A DNA stretch of 64,000 nt from Linum tenue (GCA_946122785.1 CAMGYJ010000008.1:12611475-12675474); one strand, 5' to 3'. Shown: positions 11,745 to 22,724, numbered from the stretch's first letter. Translations and numbers: made by a program. Notes: a model not told the origin generated them from the sequence alone.

Positions 11745-13475
11745 CCTAGCATGTATACCCCACAACCTATGCTTATGCTAGCTAGCTGCTGCTCGGTTGT
11801 TGCTGTAGTTTATTGGGAATGCATAGAAGCCATAGATAAGGGTCTCTCAATGATAGACCTTCCGGCGTCTGCGGGCGGACATGAGCTGTAACAGAGTGTT
11901 CTCACGGGGAGCCGAGGCAGAACTTCAATCTGAACATATTCTTTCTGTCATGCCTATCTTAGTAGATAGTAAGAGCTGTTTCTCGCCGAAAAAACGGCTT
12001 ATTCAGTTATTCATGATTGTCTGATGATGGTGGGTGATAACCCTGAAACCTCCGGCCGGCCGGGAACTAATTCCCCACTCCGTCGCCGCCGTTGTCGGAA
12101 GAGAAAACAGAGCCTAGCTACTGAATGCTTGTTGGGTTCGTACAGAGATGCGCATGCCGGAAATTAGTTACCTTTCTCTCTACTCGACTCTCCCCTTTCT
12201 GATTCCTCTTCATTAGGCTTTGCTCAGTCAGCAGCGGCAGCGAGCTCTGCTTGTTTTCTGTTTTTCTCCCGCCCCCCGTTTTTGCAGGGATGGAAGTCTC
12301 GGTCGGCCCCGGGTCAATATATCGCAATAAAGTCAATATATCACCAAATTATCACGATATATTGTAACATATCGTATATCGTCAATTTCACTTTCTCGTC
12401 AATTTATCGCGTTTCGATTCTGGTTTTGAGAACTCGAAACGTTTCGCGTTTCGGCGTTTCGGGCCCCGTATTTCCCAGTTTTCGCGCTTGTTCCCGCTGC
12501 TCCGTCGCTCGTTCTTGCGCCATTTATCCTCTGGTGTACTCCTCTACCGGCCAGCAGCAGCGGCGGGGGCTGGTGGTGAAGTTGGCCACCGGTTAAGGGG
12601 TTTTCCTTTACCTCTCAAACCGCCGCCGGAGTTCGCTGGCCTTTCCTTCCTTGACCAGCCATAAATTCCCCTGAGTATCTGCACTTTCCCTTATTACCCC
12701 ACGGAGTGAGAGAGATCGGAAGAAAAATCCATCCCCAACCAATTCTAACTCTTTTGATCCGATAAAGATTAGTGGGTAATCGATTTAATTACTCGCCGAA
12801 GTTGCTGGGTACAGAGACTGCCCTGTTCTAACAGTATTATTTCGTGACCGGAGAAAATAGTGGGTTACCGGCCACCGGACGGGGTTCATCTCCGACTTCC
12901 GCCGCAGTTGCTGGGTTTCCTCGGAAGAGAAGAAACAGGGCACTCTGCTTATGCACACAACTAATAGAAAGGAAGGGACTAATTACCTTTGAATGATTGA
13001 TTACTTTTCAACAGAAGAAACTGTATAGCCTAGAAGTGGTTCCTGTTCCTGTTCCTAGTCCAATCCAATTGGAAAAACAACGGGAGGCTAGAAATATTTT
13101 TTAAAGATTTGGAGTTGAATTCCAACACAGTCGCAGCCTGCCATCGTTGAACAGAGATTAAGTATTTCTTTTTCATGGTTGATCTAATGAATGATACCTT
13201 TATTTCTTTCTAGAATGGAACTTTGTCATAACCACGTGTGCTTGATTGCTGCTTGCTATGAATATGATGCAGCTAGTGCTAGTCCATCGTTTCAAAGTAG
13301 TGACCTTTCAGCCGTGCAAGCCATTGATTCAGCTGCAGATATGCAGATTCTGCTTCTCATCGATGAAATGATCATAATGCTGACCCTTTTACTTAAAAAT
13401 AACAGATTGAAGACAACATTATTATTTATCCCTTTCTTCCCTTTTCCTCTTTTATCCTATGAAAGAATTGCTATC
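11745..13475. other. GC-richer non-coding stretch, origin unclear
   Basis: Noticeably richer in G+C than its flanks around 11860-12120 and 12430-12660, with short ORFs only (about 104 codons at 12282 and at 13191). Near 12315-12400 a short motif with TCAATATATC recurs. At 13165-13203 a pyrimidine tract ending in CTAG looks like a splice acceptor. This could be a decayed gene, a non-coding transcript or an old transposon; I recognise none of them. Confidence 0.3.
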
Positions 13476-13493
13476 GAAATTACTACTATAAGA
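13476..13493. repeat. Left target-site duplication of the LINE
   Basis: 18-bp perfect match to 15075-15092. Confidence 0.95.
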
Positions 13494-15074
13494 GAATCGA
13501 AATGATCCAAAGGAGATTTGTGTGGAGTGGTACGTCAGATAATCAAAGGATTCCCCTTGTGAGATGGGAGCTGTGCAAGGCTTCAAAGGAGGATGGCGGC
13601 CTTGGCATTGTAGATATCAAGAGCTTCAATAAATCCATGCTTGCCAAATGGCTCTGGAGGTTCGCTTCTGAGAATAACTCTTGGTGGAAGGAGCTTATTA
13701 AGACCAAGTATTCCGATTCCCATTCCACGTGGCAAAGTGACCGCTGTAAAAGCGGATTCTCGGGGTCTGTTTGGGCCAACATCACCAAGGAATATGATAC
13801 TTTCTGGAAGCATGCCCACATTGATCCTGGAGGAGGTGCTTGGGTCTCCTTCTGGAAGGATTGCTGGATCCCGAACATAACCCTTGCTAAAGCCTTCCCG
13901 CGCATCGCCGCTGCCGCGTCTTCTCCGGATGCTTGGGTCGCCGACATCATAACCAGGTCTGGTGAGAATGTTCATTGGAATCTGAATTTTAATGTTAATT
14001 TGAGAGGGGGGGCTGAGAGGGAGAGGGCTGATTTATTTAATCTTCTTTCTATCTCTACTAATCATTGTGTCGCCTGTGGGCCGAGTCGAATTGTTTGGAC
14101 TTCACGTCCAGATTCTTCCTTTTCAGTTAAGTTGATGTACAGGTCTATTGTAAGCAGCCAATTCCAAGGAGTCGATGACTTCCCGGCCGAGTCAGTTTGG
14201 AGAAAGCTTATCCCTTCCAAGATTTGCAGCTTCATTTGGCTGGTGGCTCACAAGAAAGTGTTGACTCTGGACAACCTGCAGAAGAGGGGGTGGTCTATCG
14301 CGAATAGATGTGTCTTGTGTGGAACGAGTGAAGAGACGGTCGATCACTTGTTCGTGGATTGCGACTTCGCAAAGAAGGTTTGGTTTGAGAATGTCAAATC
14401 TTGCAGGGGCATCACTCCTCCCAGCAGCGATATTCTTGCTACTATTCATAGGTGGAATAGCGATATCCCGGACAACGCGAATGGTTGGATCTGCTACTGC
14501 ATCCTACATGCTACCTGCTGGCAAATATGGTTAGAGAGAAATCGAAGAACTTTCCAGGACCTGCAGCGGCCATCGAACGCGATCTCAGCAAGAATTTCCA
14601 GAACAGTCTTTGAGTGGCTGGCTGTTAATGGAAAAATTGATCCTAGCGGAAGTAACGGTTGAGGCCTTTGCGCCAAGGCCTGCCTTTGGCGATGCTGTGT
14701 CTGAGCGGTCTTGGTTTCTCTCCTTGGTGGGCGCTGCTTGGTGGGACAGCTTGTTGCGCTGGCTGGTTTTGCTCCCCTGCGCGTGGTGGTTTTGCGCTGG
14801 GTTCTTGCAGCGTGTGTTGTTTGTTACTTTCTGTCTTTTAGCACAGGGATGGTCTGCTCCATCTAGTGCTCTTGCGCTTCTCTGTTCTCTTTCTGTGTCC
14901 TTTTCCCTCTGTTTCCCTGATCTGCGTGTTGGGTCTCTACCCTGTATAGTTGTTTCTTTGTTTTTGCTTTCATTGTTTCCGTTTTGAACTTGGGGTTCTT
15001 TGGGATTATTGCTCTTGATCCCTACCCCTGTTTTTATTCTCTCCTAATTTAATTATCACCATTATCAAAAAAAA
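13494..15074 (+). mobile_element. 5'-truncated LINE (L1-type) insertion with 18-bp target duplication
   Basis: The element ends in eight A residues (15067-15074) and is bounded by a perfect 18-bp direct repeat, GAAATTACTACTATAAGA, at 13476-13493 and 15075-15092. This is the hallmark of target-primed reverse transcription. It carries only the 3' part of the second LINE ORF and lacks the endonuclease and the catalytic reverse transcriptase core, so it was truncated on insertion. The perfect duplication and open frame suggest it is recent. It sits just past the stop codon of the SDR gene (15115), on the opposite strand, probably in or near that gene's 3' untranslated region. Confidence 0.95.
13502..14662 (+). 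CDS. LINE ORF2 C-terminal fragment with zf-RVT domain (386 aa)
   Basis: This open frame encodes the region after the reverse transcriptase thumb of a plant L1-type LINE. It starts in the conserved block with RRFVWSG, IPLVRWE and EDGGLGI. Around residues 220-300 is the zinc-binding zf-RVT domain with VWRKLIPSKI, and then a C-X2-C-X8-H-X4-C cluster (Cys-Val-Leu-Cys ... His-Leu-Phe-Val-Asp-Cys). The tail includes the conserved IWLERNRR motif. The frame has no catalytic FADD box because the element is 5'-truncated, so it is not an active polymerase. The annotated Met is simply the first in frame; the frame has no promoter of its own. It is best treated as a transposon fragment rather than a host gene. 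Confidence 0.9.
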   Translation: MIQRRFVWSGTSDNQRIPLVRWELCKASKEDGGLGIVDIKSFNKSMLAKWLWRFASENNSWWKELIKTKYSDSHSTWQSDRCKSGFSGSVWANITKEYDTFWKHAHIDPGGGAWVSFWKDCWIPNITLAKAFPRIAAAASSPDAWVADIITRSGENVHWNLNFNVNLRGGAERERADLFNLLSISTNHCVACGPSRIVWTSRPDSSFSVKLMYRSIVSSQFQGVDDFPAESVWRKLIPSKICSFIWLVAHKKVLTLDNLQKRGWSIANRCVLCGTSEETVDHLFVDCDFAKKVWFENVKSCRGITPPSSDILATIHRWNSDIPDNANGWICYCILHATCWQIWLERNRRTFQDLQRPSNAISARISRTVFEWLAVNGKIDPSGSNG

Positions 15075-15092
15075 GAAATTACTACTATAAGA
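15075..15092. repeat. Right target-site duplication of the LINE
   Basis: 18-bp perfect match to 13476-13493, directly after the oligo(A) tail. Confidence 0.95.
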
Positions 15093-15114
15093 TCCTTCTT
15101 CAAGCAATTTTGAA

Positions 15115-17554
15115 CTACATGAAGGATCTCAGACGGGGCCTCGACAGGGACTGGCCTCCATCAACGAATATGGTTGTTCCGGTCATGTAACGAGCACCGT
15201 CGCTGATTAGATACATGACAGTTGATGGTAGATCATTTTGGGGATCTAGCCATCTCTGGAGAGGTACTACTTCGCCAACAAGCTTCTCTGCTCTGTCTTT
15301 TCCTACTGATATCGGGAACTCGTCCTGCAGATGCAGGCCTCGTGCAATCGCGTTGACTCGGATCTTGTGCTTCCCAATTTCCATGGCTGAATTCTGCAGA
15401 CCAGAAAAGGTTCGATGAGAAGATGTGATGGGTGAGTAGTAGAGGTTAACATCATGCTAGTTGGTTTGAAGTTGTTACATGTATAGTAACATTTTTTTAA
15501 CTCTTGAAAGTTGCAGTTGGTATTAGAGCCTAGATTCATATAACACAATGGCACTGTTAAAAAGAGAAGCACAGATGAAGCCCATGAAGAATCTTCAGGT
15601 ATAGGATAACTGGTACAGCTTATCAATCAATCTTTATATGATTCTCCTAGGGTGCAAGTATTTAGAGTTCCCTTAAATCTGTAATGTTTATAACTATCTA
15701 TAGGGCAACAAAGAACTCAATGTCACTTGAGACTGAAGCCCAGATACACAAATGCATCCGATGCAGAACCTTCAGGTGAAGTTAACTGGAAGGCCTTAGC
15801 AATCTAGTTAATGGACTATACATGAAATAAGATCATCATCCGAAGATATGAGAAGCGAAAAGCTCTACTGACAAATTCGATAACTACTTGTGCTTAAAGC
15901 AAATCACTAGAAGCTAACAAGAAAGGCTCATGAACCATATGAAGCATTATGTATCAGCTTACCCTAACTAATTGCTGGATTCCAGCAGAACATGAACCGT
16001 ATGCTGCAGCTCCTGGATAAATCCCTCTTTCTGCACCATTTAGTGAGGTCAGGAAGACGACAGAACCTCCTGTGTTATGGTCTCGCATTCTACTTCCAAC
16101 AGCCTTTAGCAGAAACCACGGAGACATGAAATTTATCTTGACTGTCTTCTTGAACTCGCTCTCGGGGAACTGCAGAAGGTTCTGCATCTTTCCTGCAATC
16201 AATAGCCAGTCCATTGAGCAGCAGATTCCTTGATCCGAAGCGTAACAGAGGATTTTAGAATTGAAAAGCTTACTAGAAAGTGCATATTATGGACTCCAAA
16301 CACTCATGCATTAACAGAAAGCTCCATACTGGGTCCCTATGAACAATATCATGTAGCACTGATAAAATTCGATAGACAAACTTGGGATTTGTGTTCCTAG
16401 GTAAGACCGGTTCGCGATCATGGAATCCTTCACAGAGGTTGGTTTCCATCAACTTAAGAAAGAACTGAAGTTTGCCATTTTGAATGATTTCTGGGACCAA
16501 CTAGGTTCTAGACATAGCAATTCAGGGAAGTATTGTTTTCATCTTCCAAGTAGTTACTGAAGCAAGGGTTTGGTACATGAGGGACCAATACAACTTGTCA
16601 AACAAGGCAAGAAGCAATAAATTCTGACTTTGATGCAATGCAAACATCTACAAGGACTAATAGCAGAGGCAATTTCTACCTAAAAACCCAAATGAAAGTC
16701 ACTGTCTTTAGGAAATTTATCAAGAAAATACTGCAGACCCAGGTACTTCATTTGGAAAAGGCCCAATTGTATCCAACATGCCAGACACCATTAGTCAATT
16801 GCCATTACTGTTCCATCCCAGTCCAGGCCAAAATTTTGGTTGAATGGTCCTTTTGGGCTGTGATGGAAAATCCAGATTCTCCAGTCCCAATTTGAACTGC
16901 ATCAATGGTTATCATTTCATACTGATTTTACTGTTTGGATTAAAAACCTCTTTTAACGTTTGTTTTAGAGGAAAAAGTCCGCTGCCCCTTTTTCCCACCA
17001 CATTCAATCCACATCAAAACAAGTACAAGAATAAGAATAAGGTTCAAAATTTTATTATTACCTTCATAGAAATAGCAATGGACAAAAGCATCCAGATTCC
17101 CCAGAATCCCACAAGCCTTCCCCACAGCTTCTTTAAAAGCTTCCTCTCTTTCATCTTCCATGTCCACCCCCACCACTTCTACTGTGGCAGCCCCATTGAT
17201 GGAGCTCATTATCTTCTCACTCACACGCCTTAGACAGCTCTCATCCCCCATCAAAACCAACCTAATCCATGATCAAACAAGCGATTAAAGAATGAAAGAA
17301 TCAGAATCTCTAGCAAACAAGAGCCAACTGTAAAACTGCTGTTTATATTTAAATTCGGAAAAAGCTGAATCTTGGTGGAATCATTTCAATCGAACGTGGA
17401 TATGAAGTTAGAACCCCACTCTTGTAATCGATAATTCAGACACCTAAATGCTTTACCTGCAACCATGTTTTGCTAATTGGAAGGCGATACTCTGGGAAAC
17501 CTCGTCGCCATTGGAGGTCAGCAATACTTTCTTCACTGGCACTGGAGTCCCCAT
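15115..17554 (-). CDS. Atypical short-chain dehydrogenase/reductase (SDR), 268 aa
   Basis: Four exons: 17554-17457, 17261-17062, 16192-15963 and 15393-15115. All junctions are GT-AG and keep frame. The protein has the length and fold layout of a single-domain classical SDR, with a Rossmann N-terminus ([15 protein letters not shown]), [13 protein letters not shown], the VKIN helix, [34 protein letters not shown] and [10 protein letters not shown]. Two hallmarks are degenerate: the TGxxxGIG cofactor motif reads TSNGDEVSQ (13-21), and in Tyr-X3-Lys Tyr164 is present but position 168 is Ser. Asn120 and Ser149 are in place. Plant relatives annotated as FabG-like 3-oxoacyl-ACP reductases appear, from memory, to share this loss, so it may be a non-catalytic or altered enzyme. 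The in-frame TAG just upstream fixes the start. Confidence 0.88.
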
Positions 17555-17998
17555 TCCCTATCTCTCTCTGCAATCAAGCAAACGGCAGAGTCGAGCACAG
17601 CAAGCATCAGAATCATTCAATCCTCCAAAATAGATGAAGAAGGAAAACCAACCCAACAAAATTTTGATACCTCTGAAACCGGGGAGTCGCAAAATTCGTT
17701 CGCTTTACTCGAAATCAGAAGCTTCCCAAGCTGGGAAACGAAGAAATGAGGAATGGGTAGCTTAGAGAATTCCGATGAGTCGCAACTGGAAGCAGAGTTT
17801 CTTTCCTTCGTCGCCGAGCACCCCACTGCTGCTGATTCTTCTTGTTTGTTAAAAATGATGGCGAGGGATTGGGCTTTTCTCGACTGGTGAAGGGTAACGT
17901 AGAGGTCCGGAGCTCCACCGCGTTAGCTGTGGTAGCGAAAGTGTCTGTAACCGTCAGACTTTCCAAGGAACTGCGCGCAATGGGGCGAAATATATATA
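17555..17998 (-). promoter_or_regulatory. SDR leader and TATA region, possible 5' UTR intron
   Basis: A TATA-like motif (TATATATA on minus, about 17990-17997) lies some 430 bp upstream of the SDR ATG. Between them, the minus strand has a plausible donor (TTTCAGAG|GTATC, near 17671) and acceptor (TTGATTGCAG|AGAG, near 17571), consistent with an intron in the untranslated leader. Upstream ATGs open frames of 83 codons (17966-17715) and 69 codons (17826-17617). Neither joins the SDR frame, because TAG precedes the start codon. They may be uORFs that lower translation, or an alternative start site may lie inside them. Confidence 0.35.
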
Positions 17999-18492
17999 GC
18001 CATATAGGGTGGTCGTCGTAACCATGTGAGTGTCGGCATAGAAGCCCATGAAAAGGAAAGGGAAACTGTGTTTGGTATTTTTATCTTTTTTTGGACAAGT
18101 GTTTGGTATTGCCAAAAAGTGTTTGGTAATTATAGATAGTTTCAATTCATTAGTGAATTTGGGGAATATGGATATTTAGACAAATTTTAATACATATTGC
18201 TTTTCTCTCCAAATGATTTTTTTTGGAAATGAGATGATTTAGCGAGTTCCATAATTTGTGGTAAACAAAAAATTGATCTACCATTAATAATTGTTCAAAA
18301 GAATTTGTTTGGAAAATTAATGTTGTTCCATGGTATAATCGCTAACTAGATATTATAATGCGAGGCATTATCTTGTTGTTTCATGATTATCCTCTATAAA
18401 TGATATCTTTTATCATTGATGATTATTAATTTATCGATCTATTTAGGGTGCATCCAGTGGCATGAGTCATTTCATTCTTAGATACAACAACT
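17999..18492. other. Intergenic, no gene seen
   Basis: AT-rich upstream DNA of the SDR gene, with no coding or repeat structure I can support. Confidence 0.4.
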
Positions 18493-18635
18493 TAGGGGTC
18501 ATTTGGTACTTAAATCAATGCATTGTAATATACATGCAATTAATGAAAATGATGTAATGTACTTGTATTGTTTAATTTTGGTGATAGTTCTTTTACTTTT
18601 GTGAGAAATATCACTTTTGTCCTTATTTTTATCAG

Positions 18636-18671
<36 letters not shown>

Positions 18672-19185
18672 ATACTGGTGTACGTCAGGCGTATAGTATA
18701 CATCAGGTGATCTAGCCGTTAGATGTAGTTAGATGAGCTCCGACCGATCTCAACGGTCAATATTTGTTTTTCATTTAATCAAACTTTGGGTTAGGGTTTA
18801 GAAAATGGGTGCCTGGGGTTTATTCATTAGAGATTAGGGTATAGTATCATACCCCAAATTCGATTTAATTTATGGTCTAGATAGAGATATCTCACTGGTA
18901 GATAGAGATATCATACCCCAAATTCGATTTAATATATATATATATATATATGACTAGGGGTATAATTGGAACAAAAAAGGAATCAAACAATCCCCTAAAA
19001 ACTATCTCAACAATTTCAAGTTTTAGTAGAGATATTACTATCACTCATTTTGAGTGATAGTTTCCATCACATCAAGCAAACAATGCATGTATTGTTTGTG
19101 CAGAAAATTCGAAAAAACAATGCATTGTGAACAATGCATACATTACAACCAAACAATCACCAAAACCAAACGAGCTAAATGACTA
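18493..19185. mobile_element. Probable nested MITE cluster
   Basis: The ends are loosely inverted: GGGGTCATTTGGTAC near 18493 against the inverse of ACCAAACGAGC near 19163-19175. Multiple CAATGCAT-type motifs lie near both ends, so this looks like a diverged MITE. Its middle is interrupted by a different segment (about 18668-18955). That segment has (AT)n runs (18638-18667 and 18933-18950) and a 25-bp perfect direct repeat at 18845-18869 and 18909-18933. Exact borders and target duplications were not found. Confidence 0.4.
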
Positions 19186-19408
19186 ATCTCCACGGTTTTT
19201 AAGAAACACATGTCTAAATGAGAATCTATATGATGATTGAGATATTTTAGCTTTCTGCAGACCCATTATGTCTTATCTTGCACTTTCCCAAAGAAAATGA
19301 TGAATGAGAGATGGCGGTCGGAAGAGGGAACTTGTGGGTGGCGGGGTATTGTGCTTGTCTTGTGTCTGGCTGCTCTATGAATTCCCCCACCACACATGGA
19401 TCCACCTT

Positions 19409-19875
19409 TATTAGTGATGACAAAGGGTGGGCGGGTACCTCAATACCCATGGTCTGTCTCAAGCTATTGTGGTTCGGGGTGAGTAAAACTCGCGTGGCTA
19501 TATGATGGGATGGGGCCAGTCAACCCACTTTCATATGTTATTTGAAAAAGATATATGTAAATTTTACTTTTTACGATAAAACGAAGGGGAAAATACTTTA
19601 TTAATGAAAAATAGTGATAATAGAATGGATAATTGAGTCTAACAAGTTAAAATATCAACTCTAACTAATTAAAGAAAAGTCAAAATAGGAGAAATATGTA
19701 TAGATACGGTAAGAAATTGGAATAAAATGGGCCAAGAACGGGGCGGGGTAGAGCAGAACGGATCGAAAGTAGATACTCATGTCCCGTCCCACGCTACCGC
19801 AGATCGGGTAATACCCGCCCCATTGCAGATCAGGTCGAATAATACCCGCGGGACGTGTTTAATTTGTCTTCACTA
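19409..19875 (+). mobile_element. hAT-like non-autonomous element
   Basis: An element of about 467 bp flanked by the 8-bp direct repeat TCCACCTT (19401-19408 and 19876-19883). The terminal inverted repeats are TAGTGATGACAAA (from 19412) and the inverse of TTTGTCTTCACTA, differing by one base. The 8-bp duplication and TAGTGATG-type ends fit the hAT superfamily. Three extra bases lie between the left duplication and the TIR. The interior has GC-rich blocks with GGGTAATACCCGCCCC and an AT-rich segment. It is homologous, in inverted orientation, to the element at 42410-43010. No transposase is encoded. Confidence 0.75.
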
Positions 19876-19883
19876 TCCACCTT

Positions 19884-20606
19884 TGAAACGCCGGAGACAG
19901 TGGGAAATTGCATGCAACTTTTCCCAGAAAATGCTTTCGTTCTCTTTTATTTTTTCTATGGGAAAGACAAGAGCGGATCATTAGCCATCATGCTGAAAAA
20001 TATTTAATTTTGTACGACCTATTTGAAGAAAATTAATCTTTACTCTTATTTGTTACGAGTATTATGGAAAAATGAATTTATGGTTCAATTAGAGGAGAGA
20101 ATTGAAACCGGGAGATTTGAATTAAACTTCTCATGCATATGGGATTTTAGTATGAAACGTGAAAATTGAACAAAACAGTTCGAATTTCACAAAATATGAA
20201 AATTTTGAACCAAAATCTCAACTTTCACGTTTCAATTCCCACATATTTAGATAAGGAAGACACGAGTGTTTAACTTAATGATACATAGAAGGAACCCAAA
20301 TAAACCACACATTGAAAATGGACATTCAAACAATTAAATTATTTGTTTCGGTAATTGGTTTGCATATATGAACCTTTTTCGTGTCGTATAAGTAACCCTT
20401 TTGGTGAACAACCAAAAAATGTAACTAGGTTCATAACTTCATTCACCACACGCGACTGCATTGTTCTTGTTATAGTTTCGTCATATCCTATCATTGTCGA
20501 TGTATATATTAAAAAAATATTATGTCTTCATTAAATGCCCTGCTATCTAGATTCTTGTATCATTTTACTAAGAAGATCTCACAACTTATAAATAACATAA
20601 TATATT
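19884..20606. other. Intergenic, no gene seen
   Basis: AT-rich DNA; no gene or bounded repeat recognised. Confidence 0.4.
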
Positions 20607-20905
20607 TGTTGATATGATTTGAATTGGACTATCGGGCGACGACTGGAAGTTACAGGTCTCGATGATCTTAATTATTCTTTACTAGATATATTGGATTAGA
20701 GTTGGACCACATGGAGAAGTACTATAAATACTTCTCATTCTCATTTGTAATCTGTATATCCTCAAAGTACAGTGAAACTGGCTCTCTCTAGCTCATGGAT
20801 TAGCTAAGACACATTGTATTAGTGAATTACGTAAATCCATGTATCTTGTTTCGTTTCTTGCTTTCATTTTCTTGCTCTGTCGATCCTCTGATTCTTCAAC
20901 CTGTA
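20607..20905 (-). mobile_element. LTR relic related to the solo LTR at 11455
   Basis: The reverse complement of this region aligns by eye with 11455-11739. Shared blocks include GATTTACGT, CAGTTTCACT, ACAGATTACA, AAGTATTTATAGTACTTC and a CATATCAACA-like end, in the same order. The TG-like end is at 20607; the other end is unclear and no target duplication was found. It is a decayed copy from the same LTR retrotransposon family. Confidence 0.6.
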
Positions 20906-21759
20906 GAAACACTAACAATAATATTCTAATATACGACAGTAATATAATTATCGTCTTGCACAAACAATTGGTCTTTAATTACTATATTAAAAAAATTCAA
21001 AATATACCAGATCGGTCTTCAAATTTTACATTTCCAGTGGCCATTATCTGCACTTTCCACCACTCTACATGCTTAGTTTAAGTAACCATGAATATACTAA
21101 ATAATGTCGTTTATGCTTACTCATCCCATATCATTGTCCTTATTCTACAAAGAGTCAAAATAGGAATGCACAATATTTTTGGATTATACGTGTAGTCAAT
21201 CAATCCGTGTATTGAAGAATCTGGATACCGAGCAACTGATTAAAGTCAATAATTTATTTATCGTCAATTAGTTTTGAGTCAAATAGAATCGCATGGTCCT
21301 CTTACACGCTACTAATTAACATTAGTTTTTAGCCACGACATTAAATATGTTTTAACCACCAAAACACCAAAAAGGAGTAAGTAAACGGAATGTGTACGCA
21401 TTGTATGACGAAAATGATAAGGATAGCTAGGTAGAGTCAACTAACCTGATATTATTTTCCAGTGTTTGTGATGTCTTTGTCCAAAATATCGAGTTCATTT
21501 ATCTTTTATTTGAATTATGTATTTGAGTATTTTCTTGTCAAATTACCCCATTATCAATAACTAATGGATTGGATATGTAATTGTCTATCTTGAACTAGCT
21601 AGAATGTTACTCTGCATAATGGTGTGTCTTCTTGGAAAAAAACAACTTTTATTTATCTATGATCCAAGTTTGAAGTTGTTGTCTTTCAACTCACGGGATA
21701 GTCATCCGGACAATAGGTTACTTAATCCACGTTGATAGAAATGAATGCTAACTTAATGC
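20906..21759. other. Intergenic, no gene seen
   Basis: AT-rich DNA without recognisable features. Confidence 0.4.
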
Positions 21760-21998
21760 TTTCGGCGGCCATCCTCTATGTGTTTGGGCTAGCGGATTTA
21801 GGGTTTTGCTTGGGGTGGGCTGGTCCACGTGTTTGGACATAGGTTTTGGGCTTGCGAGTCTTGGGCCTGGATGTTCCACTTTTGGTTTAATCCTTTTTCC
21901 GTTTGGTTCTTTCGTCCTTCCTTTCAGTGATGTTATCTCTGTACACCGTGTTTTATTTTTTAATGAAACAGCCAATCAACGTTCAAAAAAAAAAAAAA
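21760..21998 (+). mobile_element. 3' tail of a LINE-like retroelement
   Basis: A G/T-rich, non-coding segment ends in TAATGAAACAGCC and then 14 A residues (21985-21998). This composition is typical of plant LINE 3' ends. The 5' border and target duplication could not be located, so this is a tentative severely truncated copy. Confidence 0.45.
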
Positions 21999-22219
21999 TG
22001 GTATAGCATGACACAAGGTGCACGGTAGAACATCCAAACTAGATTATTTAATGAATTTCGATCGCAATGAGTACTAACTCAATCCCGATGAGAAGATGTA
22101 CAAGACACACGGACCCACCATACACACTTCATTATCCGCATACAATAACAACAATAAGGATCCAGACCAGAGGAGATTTCAACATTATTTGGCTATATCA
22201 CCATGTATACATGAATCAT

Positions 22220-22719
22220 TGTTAGAGTAGTCAAAAAAAGTTAAAGGAAATACCACATTGGCGGGAGAAGGGAAGTGCAAGTGGTTTTTAAGTTTGCTTT
22301 CCACTTTAGTTTATTGGATAAAGTGGTTAGTAGGATTTTGGAAAAAGTGTGAGCTATTTAATTTGACATATTAAATATATCGCACTACTCACTTAGCACT
22401 TAATTAATTTCAAATAATTAATTCAATTTGAGTTTTGTGAAACGACGTAACTTTTGAGAAGGGAACTGCCGTTTTCTCACAATATATGAGACGTTGGCCA
22501 GAAGATTGAGTACTAACGTTCATCTTCTTCTCTCCGTTTTCCTTCTCAAAACAGAAATACAAAAGTCAGAAAGATTGTTGCTTTCCGACTTTGATTGAAG
22601 GGACTATTGGAGGTGGTTTGCCTAATTCCTACCAACAATAAAGTAGTGGAGACAAATAACACTCTAACGAGAGTGATCAAAGTCACGCCTTCAATCTCTT
22701 TCCTACCATTTCCTTAACA
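22220..22719 (+). mobile_element. Solo LTR, 500 bp
   Basis: Starts TGTTAGAG and ends CCTTAACA, giving perfect TGTTA/TAACA terminal inverted repeats. It is flanked by the 5-bp duplication ATCAT (22215-22219 and 22720-22724). The interior includes the ACCACATTGG block commonly near the start of plant LTRs. No internal region or second LTR is attached, so this is a solo LTR formed by recombination. It is not obviously related to the LTR at 11455. Confidence 0.85.
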
Positions 22720-22724
22720 ATCAT

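Noticed and set aside
13543..13950. 135-codon minus-strand frame inside the LINE
   Set aside because: Shadow of the LINE ORF on the opposite strand; no domain.
14610..14987. 125-codon frame at the LINE 3' end
   Set aside because: Lies in the T-rich non-coding tail of the element; the hydrophobic residues come from base composition.
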